Below are positions 36,704-46,837 of a stretch of DNA of 64,000 bases, one piece after another. The notes beneath the pieces are model-generated. The model searched no databases. It saw only the letters and a list, made by a program, of their open reading frames with translations, and had not been told where the DNA came from. The translations under genes and the position numbers were made by a program. The first letter of the stretch is position 1; each line of letters starts with the position of its first letter. This DNA comes from Pleodorina starrii (taxonomy: Eukaryota; Chlorophyta; Chlorophyceae; Chlamydomonadales; Volvocaceae), in contig BRXU01000015.1 in assembly GCA_030267565.1 (NCBI GenBank), forward strand, positions 619,001 through 683,000. The letters are read 5' to 3'.

Positions 36704-39700
36704 GGAAGTGACTCCGAGGACGAGGACGAGGAGGAGGAGGAAGCTGAGAGGAAGGAAGATGAGTCCGATTCTGACGAGGAAATGGCGGAAGCTGCGGCTC
36801 CTGATGGGGAGGACGGAGGAGGTGCAGCGGCGGCCGGCGGCGGCGCGGACGGCGCCGCCGCGCCGCAGCTGCCGTACGGTGTCGTACCCAACGCAGCTGC
36901 GGCGGCGGCCGCCGGCACGATGCTCGAGTGCCTCATCACGAGCCCGGCGCTGCTGACTGTGTTCACCCCTGCCGCGGCGACGGAGGCGGCGGCGGCGCTG
37001 CCGCCGGCGGTGGCGCGCCTGCCGCTGCCGCTCGTGTCGCTGCTCTCAGTGGGCGACGTCGCAGACTCAGCTGCGTCGGCGGCGCCGCTGCCGCCGTCCC
37101 GTGCGGACGCCGCCGTCGGCGCCGCCAGCGATGCGGACGCCGGCGCAGCCGCTGCCTCGGCGGCGGAGGCGGAGGCGACGCGTACGGAGTACGCGACGCT
37201 GCTTGAGACGTTGCTGGACCTGCGCCTCGCGTACGATACGTACGATCAGCACGGCCGCCGCCTGGGCGGCGGTGGCGGCGGCATTGACCGTGGCGCTGCC
37301 GCTGTGGCGGCGGTGGCGGCGGCGGCGCCGTTTGGTCGCGGCGCCGCGGAGCGCCCGGTGCTGTCGGCGCTGCTGCAGCTGCTGCAGTGCTCATACGGCG
37401 CCACGCTGCGGGGTTCAGACCGTGCCGTACTGCGCGTGCTGCTACGGCTGGACGAGCTGCTGCTGCTGCAGGCCGCCGCGGACGCGGACGCGGGGACCAT
37501 GGCGCGGCGCCTCGGCGGCGACAGCCCCCTGGCCCGCTCCGGGTACCTCTGGGGAGCCGCCGCGCGGCACTTCTACGAGGCAGCGGCCGCAGATGCTGAG
37601 TCCGGCGCGGCCGCGGCAAGCGCCCCAGATCCCGTGGGGCTGAGGGCCCGGGCGGTGGCGGAGCACCCGCCAGCCGACCCACGGGTCATGGCCCTCACGT
37701 GCGTCTGCTTCCCGTTGGGCCGTACGCTCGCCGCGGACGAGGATGACCCGTGGGTCGCTTCCGTTTTCGCCGCCGCGGCAGCGGCAGCGGCCGGGGCAGC
37801 GGCAGCGTCGCCGGCAAGCGGTGGCGACGGCGAGTCTCAGCCGCAGCCGTGGCACGGTGGCTGCGGGGCCGACCCGGCCTGGGTACTGCCGTTCGCGGTG
37901 TGCTGCCTGCGCGACGGCGCCGCTGCCGTACGGGACCTGGCCAGCTGGGGTCTGCTGCCGCTGTGCCTTCGCTGCCTTGCCAGCGACGACGTCGGGCTGC
38001 GGACGCTGGCGTACGACAGTCTAGCGCTGGCGGCGGCGCAGGTGGATGCTCTGGCGGCAGCGGCTGCGGCGACGGCAGCGGCGGGGCGCGGCACGGCGGC
38101 GGTGGCGGCGGCGGCGCGCGCTGGAGGGGCTCGACCGGCGGCGGCAGCTACGGTTGTTGCGGGGCCGGCAGCGGTGGGCTCGTTCCTGCTGACCGTCGGG
38201 GGTGCTGGCGGCGGGGCGGCGGCGGCGGTGGCGACGGGGCCGCAGCCGGGCCCCTCAGTCCGAGCGGCGGCTGACTTCCGGCAGAGGCCGCAGCTGCAGG
38301 TATGGCGCCGACAGGCCCGGCCGTTCGTGGCCTTTTCCGTCGGCCCGACAGGGCCCGACTGCGCTGCGCTGCCACCACTACTGGCAACGTAATGTAGACC
38401 TGCTGGTCGCCATCGCCGGTTGGCTGCTTTTTGGTGGTGTAAATCGATGTGGTGTGAATCGATGCCGGTATTGTATGGCGATGCGCGATGCCCACCGACT
38501 GAGCCCTGTCCTCCGCGCCCCCAATCGCTCCTTGAAGCCACAGCCCGCCACATTCACCCGACGGGTTTACTCCCCACTTCAAGAATTTGGAGCCGGCGCC
38601 TTGGTCCTTCCCCCGCCCCGCCCCGTGCTCCCCTGCAGGCCCTCCTGGCGCATGTCCGCAGTGCCCTGCTCGCCCCCAACCCCACGACCCCCCAGCCGAC
38701 GACGCGGCCGCCCCCGCGCCAGCTGCCCCACCTGTCCGCGCTCTTCGCCGCGGAGGCGGCGGCGGTGCTTCTGCAACCGCAGGTGAGTGTCATGCAGTGC
38801 AAGCCCCAACAGACCCACGGGTCGACCTACCTGCCTGCCTTCCCGCCTGCCTGGTTGCGGAACATCATGCTGCGTGCCTGTAACTCCAGTCTCAACCCCC
38901 AGCCCGCCCGCCCGCCTGATACCGTACAACCTTCAGGCGCCCATGCACAAGCCCATACTCCGACTGGTGGGCCGAAAACCCTCCCTGGACCTCACGGCGC
39001 CGCCGCTCTTCAATAGGTACGACAGTACGGCAGCAGCTTTCGTACGCGCAGTGGGGTGAGCAGGCCGAGCCCGCGTGCACCGCCGCACCCACGTCGGCAC
39101 TCGCTCCTGCCCACTGCCCACCACACACACCGCTCCCCGCTGCCTCCGACCCGTTCCCCCTTTGGGTCCCGCCTTGTTTTACCTCTTTGGACTGCCATAC
39201 ATAGGATACATTCCTCCCCACCCCACGCCCCATCCCCGCCTTGGCCCTTCCCTTCGCACGTTCGCCAACATCGCCCCGCTTGCTTCGCCCCGGTTCTGTT
39301 TCGTTCCTCTGCGCGCTTCCACCAAACGTCGTCTCGATTGCGGATGACCGACCGACCGACCGACCGCACTGATGACGGCCGCTGCGGTTGGCGTATGTGC
39401 GTACCTCTCCACGCAGGGTGCTGGCGGCGGGCGGCCCGGGGCAGCGCCAGGAGCCGAGCTGGTCGCTGCGGCTGCTGCGCTGGGGCGTGCTGGTGGGTCC
39501 CCGGTGGGGTGGATTAGGGTTGGTTAGCGGCCTCGCGGCTGGAGGCGCTTGGGTAGGTGCGGGGGAGGTGGGACGCCGGGTGGCCGGCGCTGACCCGCCC
39601 CCCTAGTCGCCCCGAATTGAGGGTCGAGGGCTTTCGGGGTAGGGGCCCGCCCATGCCGCCTAGGAGCCCACAGCCCCGCCGAGTCACTTTGCACTCCAAC

Positions 39701-41786
39701 CCAACATTTATGTCCCGTTCCGGCGCCGGCGCCGACGCCGACTCTTCCTCAGGGTCCGCTGGATGCCTCCATCTGCCGCCGCAAGTTCGTGGGGGAGGTG
39801 TGTGCAGCGCTGCATGACTCCAGGGCGGCGGCGCTGCTGGACGGCGCAGCGACCACCGCCGCCGCCGCGGCCGGCGCCGCATCTGGCGCTGCAGGAGGTG
39901 GCGGCGGGGGCGGCGGTCCTGCGTGTCCCTCCCTGGCGCTGGAGGTGCTGGTGGGCTCGCTGTGTCGGCTGCCCTCCCTGGCTCGACACCTGGTACTGCA
40001 AGCGGGTGAGGCGGAGGGTTCTAGGGGCGTGGGAGGGGAGGGAGGGAGGGGAAGGGCGTGGCTGGCGAGTGGGAGTGGGAGACCCTGTGCCGCAGCGGTG
40101 GGGTGATGCGCAAACTCTGAAAAGGAAGGTCGTGGGCCCGATGTTTCCTCCGCAGGCCTTGCGCCATGGCTGGCCCAATTGGTCGCCTCCGCGATGCATG
40201 ACCCGGCCGCCCGGTACGGCAACGCTGCCGCATACGTACGACACGCCACGATGTCGTACATGCAACAGAAGCAGCAGCTCCCGGCGACGGCGGAGCTCGC
40301 GATTGCGGCGCTGGGGGACCTTGCACGACGCCGTGTGTGCTTGCGAAGGCAGGATGGCGACGCTGCCGTACACCAGTACGGCCAGGCGATCGGCACGCTG
40401 GCGGCAGCGGCGGCGGCGAGCAGCAGCGGCGAGCTGGCGGCGCGGACCTGTGGCCTGCTGGCGGCGCTGGCGGCGGCGCTGCCGCCGTGGCGGGCGCAGC
40501 CGCTGTGGCGCGCCGCCGCGCCGCCGGCAGTGCTGCTGCAGCTGCATGGGGCCATTATCGGTGGCGGTGGCGGTGGCGGTGGCGGTGGCGGTGGCGGTGG
40601 CGGTGGCGGTGGCGGTGGCGGTGGCGGTGGCGGTGGCGGTGGCGGTGGCGGTGGCGGTGGCGGTGGGGCCCCAGTTCGGGGCTCCCTGGCGGAGCGTCGC
40701 TTGCGGACTTGGTTGCAGGTGCTGCGGGTGCTAGGGGGGTTCCATTGACGAATCGGTAATCCAGAGGTCTAAAGGTGGATTAGAGGGACAACGGTACGAA
40801 GTCGGGATTCACGGATCGTACTCGGCGTGCTCTGAGCGTCCGCACCGAAGCCGTAACGCTGCTGTAGCGGCAGCGGTAGCGGTAGGCCCTTGCGCCGTGC
40901 TCCTGCGTGCCCTCCGCTGCTTCCCTGGTCCTGAGTTCGGCCGGTACCACCTCGCGCCCCCCGCGTGCCGCGTCTCACTTTCTTGGCGTTCTTGGACCAT
41001 CTTGGCGGATGTAGAACTGCAGCCCACACGTGCAGCTTGACACTCCCGGATGCCCGGTGCGATGCTCACCCCCTCGTTCAGGCGGTGCTGCGCTCGTCCT
41101 TCCCCGTCGTACCTCCCACGGCGCCAGCGGCAGCGGCTGCCGCGGCGGCGGTGGCCGGGACCTTGCCGCGCGGTACGCACGGCCCGTACGGCATCCCCGA
41201 CGGGTGCGGTAACCCCAGCGCGGGGCACAGCGGCTCCGCCGCCGCCGTCCAGCTCCTGGTGCGTACGGCAATCACGTCAGCCCTAGTGCTGACGCGGAAC
41301 GAAGCCGCGTGCGGACAAGCGCCGTCAGCAGACGCGACGGAGCTCAGTGGGGCGGAACCGACCCGCGGGTCACACGCGGCCGCGGCGCCCGGCGGCGCCG
41401 TCATCGCGCGGGCCTGCCTGTCTTGGCTGGCCTCCTTGGCGGCGGCGGGACACCGCCTCTGCCGGGTCGAAGACGACGCCGCGGCGTCGGAGGCCTTGAA
41501 TGAGCTCGCTGCGGCGGCAGTGCCGCCGCCGCCGCCGCCCCGCACGGGGGCGGCAGCCGCAGCCACGGAAGCGACGGTTGAGGCCTGTCGTGCGGCGCTG
41601 GCGGCGCATGCGGCTTGCCAGGAGGCGGTTTGGAAGGACGGCCGGCGCCGTGCTGTTGCGGTGGCGAGTGGCGAGGTCGGCGGCAGCGGCAGGCGGGAGA
41701 AGAAGAAGAAGCAGGAGCAGCAGGGAGACGAGGAGGAGGAGTGTTGCAGGTGGCCGTGCGAGTCCGCCAGTCGGCAGGTAGGGTGA
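26154..41786 (+). CDS. URB1: URB1/NPA1-like nucleolar pre-ribosome-associated protein
   Basis: Nineteen phase-compatible exons: 26154-26250, 26424-26973, 27247-27922, 28120-28326, 28659-29327, 29798-30041, 30242-30633, 30971-31015, 31219-31339, 31687-31832, 32136-35058, 35411-35693, 36007-38299, 38639-38782, 38937-39016, 39417-39492, 39753-40005, 40156-40718, 41082-41786; about 3488 residues. URB1/NPA1 proteins are helical-repeat nucleolar factors of early 60S assembly. Landmarks: the N-terminal block WQHLLSYLRASPECAELSNI; PYDLQPR joined to PNSRWVAAMTLASRL; the VQALTLDAMGAMLRS repeat; and the C-terminal block WVLPFAVCCLRDGAAAVRDL, LPHLSALFAAEAAAVLL, MHKPILRLVGRKPSLDL, WSLRLLRWGVL and GLAPWLAQLVASAMHD. 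These follow the order known for plant and animal URB1. It is longer than the roughly 2300-2600 residues usual elsewhere because of Ala/Gly tracts and a Ser/Asp/Glu-rich stretch (36280-36790). The last exon is the weakest; the stop at 41786 could be bypassed by a donor just before it. Confidence 0.85.
30677..30712. repeat. Dispersed 36-bp repeat, copy 1 (URB1 intron 7)
   Basis: A 36-bp segment with the core CGAGGGAACGCAACG matches 42307-42342 with three mismatches, in the same orientation. It lies in the intron after exon 30242-30633. It may be a relic of a mobile element. Confidence 0.7.
31926..31985. repeat. GAGT/GAGC tetranucleotide-rich stretch in URB1 intron 10
   Basis: An imperfect run of GAGC, GAGT and GCGT-type tetranucleotides fills about 60 bp of the intron between exons 31687-31832 and 32136-35058. 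A simple-sequence tract with no sign of function. Confidence 0.6.
40560..40667 (+). repeat. GGTGGC hexanucleotide microsatellite coding for polyglycine in URB1
   Basis: About 18 uninterrupted copies of GGTGGC lie inside URB1 exon 40156-40718 and encode about 36 consecutive glycines, after LLLQLHGAII and before APVRGSLAERR. The frame is open through the whole tract, and any whole-hexamer length change would leave it open. Confidence 0.9.
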
Positions 41787-42306
41787 CGGGGTGATGGGGC
41801 GGGGCGGGGCGGGGAGGGGCGCACGCGCGAGGTGCTGTCGCCCATCGCCTACTGGTGGGTGCCCAGCGCCCTCACTCCGTCTCGCTGGTAGGAGCGTCCG
41901 TCCCGCCCCGCCCTGGGAGCTCCGAGCTCGCTCCCGGTTCAGGTGATCACGTCCAAACCCGCAGCCCCCCTCCCACAACACGCCTCCGCCTCCCACAACA
42001 CGCCTCTGCCCCCTCCCCTCTCACTGCACGGCCCACATCTGTCAGAGGCTGCAGGAGATCTCCGGCCCCAAGACGCCCTAGGAGGCGGCTGCAGGCGGTC
42101 TCCTGCGCCAAGAGGCCCCAAGGGCGACCCCGAGGTGATAGCCAGCAGCCCCGGGGCCGTGGTGGGAAGTGCGCAGTGAGGGGCTCGCTGGGAGGACTGC
42201 ACCGGCGGGGGCGGAGCAGTTGGCGGCGGTTTGGATGGAGGCGAAGGCAGTGACGGCGGCGGAGGTGGACGTGGAGGTGGCGGTGGTGGTTGCGGGGGAA
42301 CGAGGG

Positions 42307-42342
42307 GGTAAATAAAACGGCCCGGGACGAGGGAACGCAACG
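42307..42342. repeat. Dispersed 36-bp repeat, copy 2
   Basis: Matches 30677-30712 at 33 of 36 positions. It lies downstream of the URB1 stop codon, in the likely 3' UTR. Confidence 0.7.
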
Positions 42343-42679
42343 GGGGAAGGTGGGGGGCACTGCCGCAGCCCAGCAGCGCCACGAGGCCACTGAGAGGATG
42401 GGACGGTAGCGAGTGGAACTGAATGGTCGCGGAGAAAGCGGTTCTGGTCGGTTGTGAAAAGATACCGCAGCGAAGCGACGGAGAAGGCGGTTCTGGTCGG
42501 TCGGGGTGGGTGGGTGGGGGTGAGGGGAACATTCGGTTGTGGGCAGCGCACAGCTGCGTCAACTGGGCACACGAACACAATCTGTGTGCGGCAGGAGGTC
42601 AAGGATGGGGCAGCAGATTTGGATCCCTGCCCGAATTCCATTCGTGATACCAGATGGGTGGATGGATGGAGGGAGGGAA

Positions 42680-42684
42680 TGTAA
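42680..42684 (+). terminator. Candidate polyadenylation signal TGTAA for URB1
   Basis: TGTAA is the usual volvocine poly(A) signal. This copy lies about 0.9 kb after the URB1 stop, a reasonable 3' UTR length. A five-base match alone is weak evidence. Confidence 0.35.
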
Positions 42685-43268
42685 AGGCGGTCAGAGGCGG
42701 TCTTGACGTTGGCGCAGCGCGGAGGGCCGGGGCCGATAGACAACTGAGCCGGTCACCTGCAGCCAGCTTATTAGGGCTTCATTGTGGGCAGTGCAGCAGC
42801 TGGTCTTGGAGAGGGTGTGGTACGGGACGGATTTGGAAGATTGGGAGTTCGGAGCTTCGGAGCTTCGGATCGGCGGTTTGAAGCTAACGGTTAGAAATGG
42901 ACCGCGAGGCCCGCGTGGTCAGTCAAGATGACTTCAACCAACGGAATTGGCATGCCCGGCACGCGCGCACGCGTGCTCGCACCACTATTGGTAGCAACCT
43001 TGAGATGATGATATCCTGAGGTTGTTTGGTTTCGGAAGGGCTAGTCAGAGGCCTGCAGGCCATGTCGTGCCGTTGTCCTTTGACACGCCAGCGCCTTTGG
43101 AAAGGCAATGTCGGCTGAAACTAATGGACATCATTACGATGCGAGCTTTACGCATTTGTTACATGTCGAACCTTGCATAATGCTCGGGCGAAGACCGCAG
43201 TGCGTGCCGGCGTGCTTGCATTAAAGTACCCAAGTCAAGGCATTATCTAACGTTGGCAGACAGCAGTT

Positions 43269-46200
43269 ATGGCGCCAGAAAAAATAGATGCGTCAGCGGG
43301 CCCAGTGAGCGATGCTTCAACTGCGTCAAGCTGGGCGGAACGCTGGGAGAAGACCAAGTGCGCAATTCGTCGCGGCGTTCAAACCTCCTAATTTTGTTTT
43401 ACTCAACAAATAACATCCGCGTCTCAGGATATTCATCGTCAAGAACTACCTGCCCCTCGCCTTTCTCGTTGCGCTCGCCGCCGCCCTTGCGTGGCCAGTG
43501 CCGGGTCGATTTCTTGCAAATGTATCAATTCTCGGAAATGTACGCATTTGCCAGGTGCGTTCGCGTTCACCGGAACAGCAGTCGTTTACGGCAACTTACT
43601 TTCCGGGCGCCGTACCACGATCGTAAATGTGCTCCTTTGGCCCCTCCACATCCTCTCAACCTCGTTCGCGGCTTCACTGAAATCTGCGACAGGTGGCCGC
43701 AATGGTGCTTGTGTTCCTCATCACGGGGCTCCAGCTCAACACGTCGGAGCTCAAGCGTGCACTAGCGCTCCGAAACCTGCCGGTGGTAGTGTACGGCTTC
43801 GTAGCCATCCTGATCGCCACCCCCTGCCTCGGTTTCGCGCTCCGATCCGCACCCCTGGACCCCTGGGAGTTCGCGACAGGTTAGAAATCCGCGGGCGGCT
43901 CCGCTGCAGGGCCTGCCGGGGCATATCCCTGGTAGTGGGCTGCACTTGCACAACCGATCCTACTGAGGCAGCGGGGAGCGGTTCCGGGCAGCAAGGCCGG
44001 GTGGCACCACCAGGGGAGCCTGAACTTAAACGGCGCAGCGCACTTCGGACACCAGGGCTGAATAAGGGCTGCCGCACACCGCAAGAACCACTTTTGTTCG
44101 CGCTTTATTCGCATCACGAAACACGTGTCGTGTCGTGTCGTGTCGTGTCGCCCCCGCCGCGCCGCTCTGGGGCCAGGCCTCGCCATCTTCTGCGTGGCCC
44201 CCACCACGCTGGGTGTGGGTGTGGCGCTGACGGAGGCTTGTGGCGGCAACCGAGCCATGGCGCTGCTGCTGACGGTGGGCACCAACGCGCTGGCGGTGTT
44301 CACCATGCCGCCGGAGCTGCGGCTGCTGCTGCCCCCGGGCCACGGCGGCAGCGGCGGTGGAGACAAGGGACCGGCGGCTGCAGCGGCAGCTGGGGCGGTG
44401 ATGGAGAGCGCCTCGGCTCTCAACGTCGATGTGCAGGTGGGGACTAGGACGTACGATAAGATGGGGCCTGGGAGGGTCCGTGACGTCCGCCGACGTCCCG
44501 CGGCGGCCGCGACGACTAATCCCTGTTAAGGTTGTTTCAGGTTGTTTTGTGGCCTTATCCCTGGTTGATGTCTCCTGTTTCACATCATTCCTTGGCCCCA
44601 CCGTTGCGGCGGCTGCAGGTGACTGACCTGTTGGTCAAGCTGGCAGTGACGGTGCTGGTGCCCTTCACCATCGGGAAGGTGAGCAGGGGCAGGGCACGGA
44701 GGGGCAGGGCACGGAGGGGCGGGGCGCGGAGGGGCGGGGCGCGGAGGGGCGGGGCGCGGAGGGGCAAGGCGAGGAGGGGCAGGGCGCGGAAGGGCAGGGC
44801 GCGGAGGGGCAGGGCGTTCTGGGCGGTCTTCGGCCTGTCTCCTTCATGGTTCGGCTTGTTCGCTTGCTGAAAGAAGGCGGCAGGGCGGGGGCAGCACGCC
44901 CGGGGCAAGGGGCGGAGTCGGGGTGTTGGGGCCGCCGTGGCCACTGAGTCGGGTCGGGGCTTCGTTCCTCGGTTGCTGCATGAGTGACGGGGCAGCTGCC
45001 GCTGGCGTTGGGACCACGCGCAAGGCTTTTGGTCGCAGCGGCGGAGGCGGCCGTGGCGGCATGTATCCGGACCGGAAGCAGCCCCCTACGCCAGCGCGCA
45101 TGCCTAGTTCATACTGCCGTGTGCTGTCCTGCGCCGCAGGTTGTGCGCGAGGTGTGGCCCGCCGCGGAGGGGTTCGTAAAGGCGCGCCGGGTGCCGCTGT
45201 CGCTGCTGAGCACTAGCGCACTCGCCTTCGTGGTGTGGCAGACGCTGTCGGCGGCGCGGGACCTGCTGCTCGCCCAGCGGCCCGGACCTGTGTTTGCGAT
45301 GATCGGCCTGGCGGTTGCGATGCACGTGGCATACCTGGTGGCCAACTACCTGATTGTTTGGTGAGAGCTGAGCTGAGTGCTCCGTAACCGTAACCGTAAC
45401 AACCGGTACCGGTACGGCATGCCGGCACCGTGTGGGTGCCTGGGCCGTGGCTGGGTACAGTGCAGCGTGACGGGGACATTGCGGGGCCTTCCCGCAGTGC
45501 GCAGCGTCCAGCGATAAGGCGCTTGTGTAGGTGCAGGAGAGGCCTCTCCTGCACCTGTGGCAAGTGGCTTGGGGCGTTGGGGGTGGTGCCCTCGCCTCGC
45601 GCCCTGCCCGTGTTCCGTCATCCCGCTGTCCCTGGGCGCTACCCCACGGTTCCAAACTCTGCCCAAATGACGTCAAATGTCCCACGGGTCGGTCGGTCCT
45701 CGGCCGCAGGTTCGTGCTGCGCGCGCCGCTGCGCGAGGCCATCGCGGTGGTAATCATGTCGAGTCAGAAGAGCGCCCCCGTGGCGGTGACCACCATTACC
45801 TTCATGACGCGCGACGCGGCGCAGCAGGGGCTGCTGTCGCTGCCGGCCATCGTGGGGCAGATGGCCCAGATCTTCATCGGGGCGGCTCTGGCCAAGTGGT
45901 TGTACACGATGGTGGGTGGGGTGGGCGGGCGGGCGAGTGGGGGCGAGTGGATGTGGGTGGCGACTGGCGAGTGGGTGTGGGCAGCAGGGCGATGGGTGAC
46001 GCCCACGGGACTGGCGTGGTCCCGCATCGGTGGCTGGGTGACTTGCTTCTTAACGGAAGGAACCGGCCATCTCGGCAGCGGCAGGAGTTGAGATTGCGTT
46101 CAAGTGAAGGTCGGAATCAGCAGCAGCGACCCGCCCACCGGGAAGAAGCTGAAATCTTCGGTGGCCTGCTGCGGGTGCGGGTGCGGGTGCGGGTGCGGGT

Positions 46201-46837
46201 GGTGGTGGTGGTGGTGGTGGTGGTGCAGGTGGAGCGGGCCGAGCAGCGGGAGAAGGCGGAGGCGCAGGCGGCAGCGGCGGAGGCCCAGCAAGCCGTGCAG
46301 GCTGGCGGTGCCGAGGCCGCGGCGGAGGCGGAGGCGGCGGCGGCGACGTCGGGGGAGCTGCAGCTGGCGGCGCCTGCACCCGCCAGCACCGCCGCCGCAT
46401 GTACGGAAAGGGACCTCGAGCGCAACGCGAACCGGGCCGAGGCGGCGGCGGTGGCGGAGACGGCGGCGTATTTACGGGCCCCTGCGGCGGTGATGCTTCC
46501 AGGATCCGGAGACTTGTGTTCCATCACCATCGGCGGCCGCGGCGGCGAGGGTGGAGGCAGCTGTCCGGCTGAACCCCCGTCTTTGACGGAGAGACTGCCT
46601 TCCTTAGGGGCTGGCGCATCGACGGAGGTTGGACCGCCAGGGAGTCGTTGGTCAACGCCGTTGGAAGCTCAGCCGCCATTCGGCCGCTTGGCGCCAGGGC
46701 CTGGTCGCGGCAGCGGCGGCAGCAGCAGCGGCGGCGGCGGCGGCGGCGGCCGGGTGGCGCCGCCGCTGGAGGCGCTTCCGCAGCTGGACCCGCTGCAGCG
46801 CTTCTCCCGCCAGCAGTCCTACGGGACGGCCTCATGA
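43269..46837 (+). CDS. SLC10A7/BASS-type (SBF-like) membrane transporter
   Basis: Eight phase-compatible exons: 43269-43357, 43428-43554, 43693-43879, 44177-44436, 44619-44678, 45140-45360, 45710-45911, 46229-46837 (584 residues). The protein starts MAPEKIDASAGPVS. It is hydrophobic from IFIVKNYLPLAFLVALAAAL onward, with about ten likely helices. Family marks are LITGLQLNTSELKRAL, FCVAPTTLGVGVALTEACGG and LTVGTNALAVFTMPPELRLL, plus the late helices SALAFVVWQTL, IGLAVAMHVAYLVANYLIVW and IVGQMAQIFIGAALAKW. The APTTLGVGVALT segment corresponds to the CMPTTISSCVTLT region of SLC10A7/RCH1, so I place it in that branch rather than with true bile-acid carriers. Members influence Ca2+ homeostasis or carry organic anions in plastids; the substrate here is unknown. 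The last exon encodes about 200 residues of charged Ala/Glu-rich, then Gly-rich sequence absent from animal SLC10A7. The terminal exon's acceptor lies in a GGT repeat. Confidence 0.82.
44123..44150. repeat. CGTGT pentanucleotide run in transporter intron 3
   Basis: About five consecutive GTGTC/CGTGT units lie some 30 bp upstream of the acceptor of exon 44177-44436. A simple-sequence tract. Confidence 0.7.
44685..44817. repeat. 15-bp tandem repeat filling the start of transporter intron 5
   Basis: About nine imperfect copies of GGGGCRGGGCRCGGA follow directly after the splice donor at 44679. They make the intron strongly G-rich on the sense strand. Confidence 0.85.
46176..46226. repeat. GGGTGC and GGT microsatellite abutting a splice acceptor
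   Basis: Several GGGTGC/GCGGGT hexamers followed by about nine GGT triplets run directly into the GCAG acceptor of the last transporter exon. The usual pyrimidine tract is missing. Confidence 0.8.

Larger units (their letters stand above)
41787..43268. other. URB1 3' UTR and intergenic region
   Basis: No gene supported. The stretch 41940-42480 is G/C-skewed with short duplications (for example GCGGTTCTGGTCGGT near 42435 and 42485). It contains the second copy of the 36-bp dispersed repeat and a TGTAA signal. The AT-richer part from about 42880 is the likely promoter of the transporter gene. Confidence 0.4.

Noticed and set aside
41943..42179. Extra URB1 exon after 41786
   Set aside because: An acceptor before 41943 and an open frame exist, but the peptide is Pro/Ala/Gly low complexity and nothing requires it.
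44665..44847. Pro/Cys/Arg/Ser repeat peptide on the minus strand
   Set aside because: It is the translation of the intronic 15-bp minisatellite, not a protein.
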